Shown piece after piece: positions 60,017 to 64,000 of a DNA stretch of 64,000 bases. The stretch is from Clostridiales bacterium (lineage in GTDB: Bacteria > Bacillota > Clostridia > Oscillospirales > Oscillospiraceae). The translations under genes and the position numbers were made by a program. Below the pieces are notes generated by a model. The model had not been told where the DNA came from, made no database searches, and was given only the letters and a program-made list of their open reading frames with translations. The DNA lies in contig JAJUHC010000003.1 of assembly GCA_029268065.1 (NCBI GenBank), forward strand, positions 62,001 to 126,000. The letters run 5' to 3'. Position 1 is the first letter of the stretch. Every line of letters starts with the position of its first letter.

Positions 60017-61422
60017 GGCACCACCTGCATGGTCTTGATGAGCTTGCCCTTTGAATAGACATGTGTTGCACAGGAAACACAGGGGTCAAATGAACGGATG
60101 ATTCTCCCGAGCTCCACCGGAGTGTCGGGATTTTTTATCAGCGTACCGATCAGCGCCTTTTCCACCGGACCCGGCAAATTGTCCCGATCTCTGGTGGAGA
60201 GGTTCCAGGCGGACGGCGTGATGATCTGATAAAGGGAAATCACCTGCTTATCTATTTTGCACCAATGCCCCAAAGCGCCGCGCGTGGTGTCGGTTAAACC
60301 GGCTCCGCAGGCGCTCTGAGGAATTTCATATTCCTTTTGAACATCGACGCCGGGAATGAGATTGTCAAGCAGGGTCAAAATGATGTTAGCAATCTTCTCC
60401 GCTTCCAGCGCTCTGGCCAAAGTCCGGTCCATGGCGGATATCCCGTTACGGTACCCGCCGCAAAGCCACATTCTCGCGAGCGGCCCGACCTCGTAGGGAA
60501 GTCCCCTGTAACGCGGTGCCTTCACCCAGGAATAGGCGTCGCTTTTCTTCATGTCGGGTTCGGGGATGGTTTCAAACGGTGTGTAGGTTTCCTGCCTTGC
60601 CATATACCAGGACGAGTGAATATTCTCTGTGATTTCACCGGGATTCAGCTTCATGATATTGCCGTCGCTGTATGTCGAGGGACTCACATACAGCGTGCCC
60701 AGCTTTTCGTATCCGTCAAAGCAGCCGAAGGTAAGCAGATTTCCATAGCCCCGTCCGATATTAAAATACTCCCGATAGTATTCGGCGATGGTATATGCGT
60801 CAGGGAGCATACTATCGCAGATAAACTGCCTTATACCCTGCAGAAGCAAACGCAGCCGCGCTATTTTTTCCGTGGTGGCCTGGGTGGTAATCCCGCCGAT
60901 AAAAACCCCGTGATTATGAGGCGCTTTCCCTCCTAAAATCGCCAGCATCTCATGCGCGTTTTTGCTGTATTCAAGAGAATCGAAGTAGTGCCGTGCAATC
61001 CTGTCGTTTTTCCCCTTCGGCAGCCTGAAGTCAATGTGATCCGTTTCAAACAGTGTGTTGCCTTCGGGAAGCCTGACAAAATCCGGAGCGGTGTATTGAT
61101 AAAAGTGGCGGATGTGATTCTGGAGGAATTCGCAGCCGTGGATAATGTCTCTCAAGTATCTGCCCTGTTCGGAGACAACGATGCCCAGCGCGTTCTCCAG
61201 GGCCAGCGTTGAGGCGATGGAGTGCGCCGTCGAGCAGATCCCGCAGATCCGCTGGGTAAAATACACGGCGTCGAAGGGGCTCCTGCCTTCCAGCATTTTT
61301 TCAAATCCTCTGAAAAGCAGACCCTCCGTTCGCGCATCCGACACGATGTTATTGTCGATGTCGGCGCTTACCTCCATAAACCCGCTGATGCGGGTAACTG
61401 GATTGATGACTACTCTCTTCAT
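60013..61422 (-). CDS. [NiFe] hydrogenase large subunit
   Basis: 469 residues. Holds the nickel-iron site. L1 motif RICGICSTAH with Cys60 and Cys63; L2 motif DPCVSCATH with Cys448 and Cys451. A 15-residue tail follows His454, the expected cleavage site for the protease encoded next. INPVTRISGFMEV is the typical start. I chose the ATG at 61422 behind AAAGGTG. Length is shorter than membrane-bound uptake enzymes (about 560-600). With no Tat signal on its partner, the enzyme is probably cytoplasmic. Confidence 0.95.
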   Translation of the reverse strand: MKRVVINPVTRISGFMEVSADIDNNIVSDARTEGLLFRGFEKMLEGRSPFDAVYFTQRICGICSTAHSIASTLALENALGIVVSEQGRYLRDIIHGCEFLQNHIRHFYQYTAPDFVRLPEGNTLFETDHIDFRLPKGKNDRIARHYFDSLEYSKNAHEMLAILGGKAPHNHGVFIGGITTQATTEKIARLRLLLQGIRQFICDSMLPDAYTIAEYYREYFNIGRGYGNLLTFGCFDGYEKLGTLYVSPSTYSDGNIMKLNPGEITENIHSSWYMARQETYTPFETIPEPDMKKSDAYSWVKAPRYRGLPYEVGPLARMWLCGGYRNGISAMDRTLARALEAEKIANIILTLLDNLIPGVDVQKEYEIPQSACGAGLTDTTRGALGHWCKIDKQVISLYQIITPSAWNLSTRDRDNLPGPVEKALIGTLIKNPDTPVELGRIIRSFDPCVSCATHVYSKGKLIKTMQVVP

Positions 61423-61435
61423 TCTGTTCACCTTT

Positions 61436-62323
61436 TTACGTCAAATTGTAGCTGATAAACGGTTCCATTTTATCCGGGAACCCGAACATGGCGCAGCCGA
61501 TGCACGGGCCGTCGTCACCTATGGGCCAGTTCACGCGGTCGTTCCATTTCCGGATAGGGCAGTCCACCCTGGTGACCGGCCCCCTGCACCCGAGCTTGAA
61601 CATACAGGTTTTCTCTCCCAGCTTCGAGGCAAAGATCCCCTGATCAAAGCACGGCCTTCTGGGACAGATATCATGAATGAGTGTGCCATAGAACATAAGC
61701 GGTCTTTGCCTTGAATCCAGCTCAGGCTCGCCGAAAAGCATGAGATAGGCCAGAACTCCCATAAACCAGTCGGGATGACAGGGGCATCCTGGCAGCTTGA
61801 TGACTTTTTTGCCGAGCAGGCCCTGAATCCCAACGCATTCAGCCGGATTTGGCCTTGCCGCTGAAATTCCACCGTCGGAGGCGCAGGTACCCACCGCTAT
61901 GACATAAGATGCCTGTTCGCCGAACCGTTTGATGGCCTCATACGCGGTTATGGGCTGACCGTTCCATCTCCCGATGATGTTGTACAGGCCCTTGTCTTTT
62001 ATGGAGACCGCGCCCTCAACGGCCAATATGTAATCACTGCCGGTAACGCCGAACAGCTTCTCCATGGCGGAATCACCCTCGGCTGCCATCAGACTGTTGT
62101 CGTATATGAAATTTACCAGTTGAGTGGCAAGGCATTTGAAATCAGGATTTGCGCCATCAAGAAGGGAAATGATGTTACCGGAGCATCCGGTCAGTTCAAG
62201 CCATATCAGGTTTCTTTTTCTGATCCTTTTCTGCCTGACGGCGTCAGCGGCCTTTTGAACAAGCACGGAGGCCGTTTCCAGCCTCGCGGAGAAAATTGGG
62301 CAGCAGTTATTTGCATTATTCAC
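61436..62323 (-). CDS. [NiFe] hydrogenase small subunit, without Tat signal
   Basis: 295 residues. Carries the iron-sulfur relay. Proximal-cluster Cys in LTGCSGN, VGTCASDGG and PGCPCHP; distal and medial ligands in IHDICPRRPCFDQG, KTCMFKLGCRGPVTRVDCP and GPCIGCAMFGFPD. The N-terminus (MNNANNCCPIFSARLETAS) has no twin-arginine signal and there is no C-terminal membrane anchor, so the enzyme should be soluble and cytoplasmic. Start is GTG, overlapping the cytochrome-b5-like stop. Thirteen bases separate it from the large subunit. Confidence 0.94.
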   Translation of the reverse strand: MNNANNCCPIFSARLETASVLVQKAADAVRQKRIRKRNLIWLELTGCSGNIISLLDGANPDFKCLATQLVNFIYDNSLMAAEGDSAMEKLFGVTGSDYILAVEGAVSIKDKGLYNIIGRWNGQPITAYEAIKRFGEQASYVIAVGTCASDGGISAARPNPAECVGIQGLLGKKVIKLPGCPCHPDWFMGVLAYLMLFGEPELDSRQRPLMFYGTLIHDICPRRPCFDQGIFASKLGEKTCMFKLGCRGPVTRVDCPIRKWNDRVNWPIGDDGPCIGCAMFGFPDKMEPFISYNLT

Positions 62324-62754
62324 CTTGGCATCTTCCCAACCACCTTCAATTTACTGAGAACAGGCTGACCAGCATGACAGGAGGCAAACTGGTTTGTTAC
62401 GTCGGTTCCGGCCGTAAGTCCGAAATGTGTCGCCCCGCCCCAGGCCGCATTGTTCGTTACATCATATATAATGCCGTTTACCGCCACATACGCCGGGTTT
62501 CCATTCCTGCCGTTGTACCTTGACAGCTCTTCCGGTGTAAACATCCTGCCGGCGCCGGCCTGAGGGCTGTTCGCGCCCGCACCGTTTTGCAGCCCTTGCG
62601 CCAGCGCGGCAATATTTGACATGTTTTTCCGCAGACGGTTTAACAGCTTATTCTTTACACAGGAGTTGGAAGTCGTGTACAGGCAGTCGATCGTGTCGCC
62701 CATTTCGTTCAGGTTGTCATTTATCATATTTATGAAAATCTCATGGTCGTTCAT
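62320..62754 (-). CDS. Cytochrome-b5-like haem-binding domain protein of the hydrogenase operon
   Basis: 144 residues. An N-terminal helical part (about 1-60) with two Cys (Cys24, Cys32), a Gly/Ala-rich linker, then a cytochrome b5/MAPR-type domain from about 71: FTPEELSRYNGRNGNPAYVAVNG in two steps, IIYDVTNNAAWGGATHFGLTAG, TDVTNQFASCHAGQPVLSKLKVVG. His in THFG and in SCHAG are candidate haem ligands, as in prokaryotic cytochrome b5-like proteins that lack HPGG. No signal peptide. AAGGAG precedes the ATG. First gene of the operon and coupled to the small subunit, so it may be its electron partner. Confidence 0.82.
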   Translation of the reverse strand: MNDHEIFINMINDNLNEMGDTIDCLYTTSNSCVKNKLLNRLRKNMSNIAALAQGLQNGAGANSPQAGAGRMFTPEELSRYNGRNGNPAYVAVNGIIYDVTNNAAWGGATHFGLTAGTDVTNQFASCHAGQPVLSKLKVVGKMPR

Positions 62755-62852
62755 GCATAATTCTCCTTATATGGGTATTCAGTTTTAGTATAGTATATTC
62801 ATTGCAAAGCTAATATGTCTGGATTCCTCCGGTTGCGGTAAGCTTTTGGAAC

Positions 62853-62921
62853 CTGACAATATACGTCTTGGCGCAGGCAGCATGGCGCCGTCCGGTACCG
62901 CGGACGCTCCGTGTCTGTCAG
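62853..62921 (+). ncRNA. Candidate structured RNA, three-way junction
   Basis: The 69 bases fold compactly: outer stem CTGACA/TGTCAG, then ATACG/CGTGT (one G-U pair on the plus strand); inside, two hairpins GGCGC/GCGCC (10-base loop) and GTCCG/CGGAC (6-base loop) stand next to each other. The G-U pair slightly favours the plus strand, where TATTTTAAGATTT follows. The minus strand would place it about 100 bases upstream of the hydrogenase operon as a leader. I do not recognise a known RNA class. Confidence 0.35.
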
Positions 62922-62984
62922 TATTTTAAGATTTATCTGCGGAGGGGCAGTTAGTATGCTGAAAAATAGTCTCAGCAAAAATGG

Positions 62985-63060
62985 TGTATAAAAAATGCGT
63001 CTTAACCAGGCTTTAACAGCCGTTTTAAGGCGCATTTTTTAAGACTTGCCTCCGTGCAAT
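62985..63060. repeat. Second, degenerate copy of the dispersed repeat
   Basis: Corresponds to the centre of the element at 38254-38409: an AAAATGCG...CGCATTTT hairpin with inner GGCTTT/AGCC and the following GTGCAATTTGCTAT are shared. The terminal inverted repeats are not preserved. Most of the rest of the 62755-63133 gap is unexplained apart from the candidate RNA and the tRNA terminator. Confidence 0.6.
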
Positions 63061-63085
63061 TTGCTATTGCCGGTTCAAAAACGTG

Positions 63086-63125
63086 AAAACCGCATAAACA
63101 CTGCGTTTTAACGGTGTTTATGCGG
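63086..63125 (-). terminator. Terminator of the tRNA-Gln gene
   Basis: CCGCATAAACAC and GTGTTTATGCGG form a perfect 12-bp stem; on the minus strand TTTTCACGTTTTTG follows. It starts eight bases after the tRNA 3' end. Confidence 0.75.
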
Positions 63126-63133
63126 CTTTATTC

Positions 63134-63207
63134 TGGCAGCGGGAGAAGGATTCGAACCCTCACAAACAGAGTCAGAGTCTGCTGTGCTACCTTTACACAA
63201 TCCCGCT
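63134..63207 (-). tRNA. tRNA-Gln (anticodon CUG)
   Basis: 74-base tRNA with acceptor stem AGCGGGA/TCCCGCT, discriminator G and an encoded CCA end. The anticodon arm GCAGA-CTCTGAC-TCTGT gives loop CTCTGAC and anticodon CTG, reading CAG. The T arm has GGGTTCGAATCC. Its own promoter lies just upstream and a terminator just downstream. Confidence 0.93.
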
Positions 63208-63220
63208 AGGCGCAAAAACT

Positions 63221-63248
63221 ATTATACCTATTTTTCGACTATTGTCAA
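63221..63248 (-). promoter_or_regulatory. Sigma-A promoter of tRNA-Gln
   Basis: Minus strand: -35 TTGACA (63243-63248), 16-base spacer, -10 TATAAT (63221-63226), about 14 bases before the tRNA 5' end. Both boxes are perfect consensus. Confidence 0.85.
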
Positions 63249-63256
63249 GGTTTTTT

Positions 63257-63290
63257 TGGCGGTCCATAACGATATTATTACGGACCGCCA
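63257..63290 (-). other. Hairpin after lysA
   Basis: TGGCGGTCC and GGACCGCCA form a perfect 9-bp stem, 13 bases beyond the lysA stop. In the lysA direction it is followed by an A run rather than a T run, so it is not a standard intrinsic terminator. Confidence 0.5.
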
Positions 63291-63302
63291 GAGAGCCTTC
63301 GA

Positions 63303-64000
63303 TCAGTCGAATATCATCGTCGCGAAATAATCCTCCGGCGTTTCGGCCCTTCTTATAAGCTTAACTTCACCGTTCTCGCGGAGCAGCAGCTCCTTGGAGC
63401 GGAGCTTGCCGTTGTAATTGTAGCCCATTGCATAGCCGTGAGCTCCCGTGTCGTGAATCACAATAAAATCTCCAATATCTATCTTGGGGAGCCACCTGTC
63501 TATGGCGAACTTGTCGTTGTTTTCGCAGAGCGAGCCCGTTATGTCGTAGCGGTAATTTTCCGGGTCGTTCTCCTTTCCCATCACGGTGATGTGGTGGTAC
63601 GCTCCGTACATAGCGGGGCGCATCAGGTCGCAGGCCGAGGCGTCAAGCCCTATGTACTCCTTGTATATGTGCTTCTCGTGTATAGCTTTGGCAACGAGGC
63701 AGCCGTAAGGCCCGAGCATAAAGCGCCCAAGCTCCGTATATATCGAAACATTACCCATGCCTGCGGGCACCATGATCCGCTCGAACTGCTTTCTGACGCC
63801 CTCACCTATAACGAAAATGTCGTTTGCGGGCTGCTCCGGCTTATACGGTATCCCGACGCCGCCGGAAAGATTGATAAACGTTATGTTCGCGCCGGTTTTT
63901 TCCGCGATTTCCACCGCAAGCTCAAAGAGCACCCGCGCAAGCTCGGGGTAATACTCGTTTGAGATTGTATTGCTTGCGAGGAAGGCATGGATGCCGAACT
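63303..64000 (-). CDS. lysA: Diaminopimelate decarboxylase, C-terminal part
   Basis: The frame runs off the window edge; about 232 C-terminal residues are visible, starting FGIHAFLASNTISNEYYPEL. Fold type III PLP enzyme making L-lysine from meso-diaminopimelate. Seen: NLSGGVGIPYKPEQ (PLP phosphate), TELGRFMLGPYG, IGLDASACDLMRPAMYGAYHHI, TGSLCENNDKFA with the catalytic Cys from the partner subunit, and HDTGAHGYAMGYNYNGKLR. The clostridial LysA subtype fits best. Confidence 0.93.
   Translation of the reverse strand, partial: FGIHAFLASNTISNEYYPELARVLFELAVEIAEKTGANITFINLSGGVGIPYKPEQPANDIFVIGEGVRKQFERIMVPAGMGNVSIYTELGRFMLGPYGCLVAKAIHEKHIYKEYIGLDASACDLMRPAMYGAYHHITVMGKENDPENYRYDITGSLCENNDKFAIDRWLPKIDIGDFIVIHDTGAHGYAMGYNYNGKLRSKELLLRENGEVKLIRRAETPEDYFATMIFD

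Noticed and set aside
63257-63290. Hairpin after lysA as an intrinsic terminator
   Set aside because: In the lysA direction the stem is followed by AAAAAAA, not a T run.

Overview
The window looks like chromosomal DNA of an anaerobic Clostridia-type Firmicute, probably of the Oscillospirales/Ruminococcaceae kind. Supporting signs are strong Shine-Dalgarno sites with frequent TTG and GTG starts, a T-box leader on the trp operon, the gdpP-rplI-dnaB and tilS-hpt-ftsH gene orders, a lysA of the clostridial type, and an [NiFe] hydrogenase. The placement is inference from gene content, not from a marker tree.

Housekeeping part (about 1-27.6 kb): the edge of a feoA-like gene; an autoregulated XRE regulator with a membrane partner; a YyaL/DUF255 protein; two GPH-type sugar symporters, one next to a DUF3237 gene; a Trp T-box followed by trpEGDCF and a DAHP synthase, with no trpBA; asnS; a sugar nucleotidyltransferase fused to a phosphomutase domain that has lost its catalytic residues; then gdpP, rplI, dnaB, tilS, hpt, ftsH, ychF, a DUF1624 membrane protein and a small membrane protein.

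Catabolic island (about 27.8-59.2 kb): genes for aldaric acid degradation, namely galactarate dehydratase (GarD), glucarate dehydratase (GudD), a DapA-family lyase suited to cleave 5-keto-4-deoxyglucarate, tartronate semialdehyde reductase (GarR) and glycerate 2-kinase. Together these give a route from galactarate and glucarate to pyruvate and 2-phosphoglycerate. Around them lie two paralogous lipoprotein solute-binding proteins, one DppBCDF-type ABC transporter, a LarA-like protein, three metallo-beta-lactamase-fold hydrolases, a carboxylesterase, an alpha/beta hydrolase, an amidohydrolase, a mannonate-dehydratase-like protein, a second DUF3237 protein, a URO-D-family protein, DUF362 and DUF296 proteins, three LysR regulators and a PrpR-like regulator whose sigma-54 AAA+ domain is degenerate. 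The many hydrolases suggest that the imported substrate is an aldarate or uronate conjugate (ester, lactone or amide) rather than the free acid. Three promoters in the island (first binding protein, garD, and the glucarate operon) share a 28-bp near-palindrome placed exactly 12 bases upstream of the -35 box. This defines a small regulon, probably controlled by a LysR protein encoded in the island.

Hydrogenase part (59.3-62.8 kb, minus strand): a compact operon with overlapping genes: cytochrome-b5-like protein, [NiFe] small subunit without Tat signal, large subunit, maturation protease, and a short HypA-like protein without a zinc ribbon. Upstream are a compact predicted three-way-junction structure, a second copy of a dispersed repeat, a tRNA-Gln(CUG) gene with its own promoter and terminator, and the 3' part of lysA, cut by the window edge.
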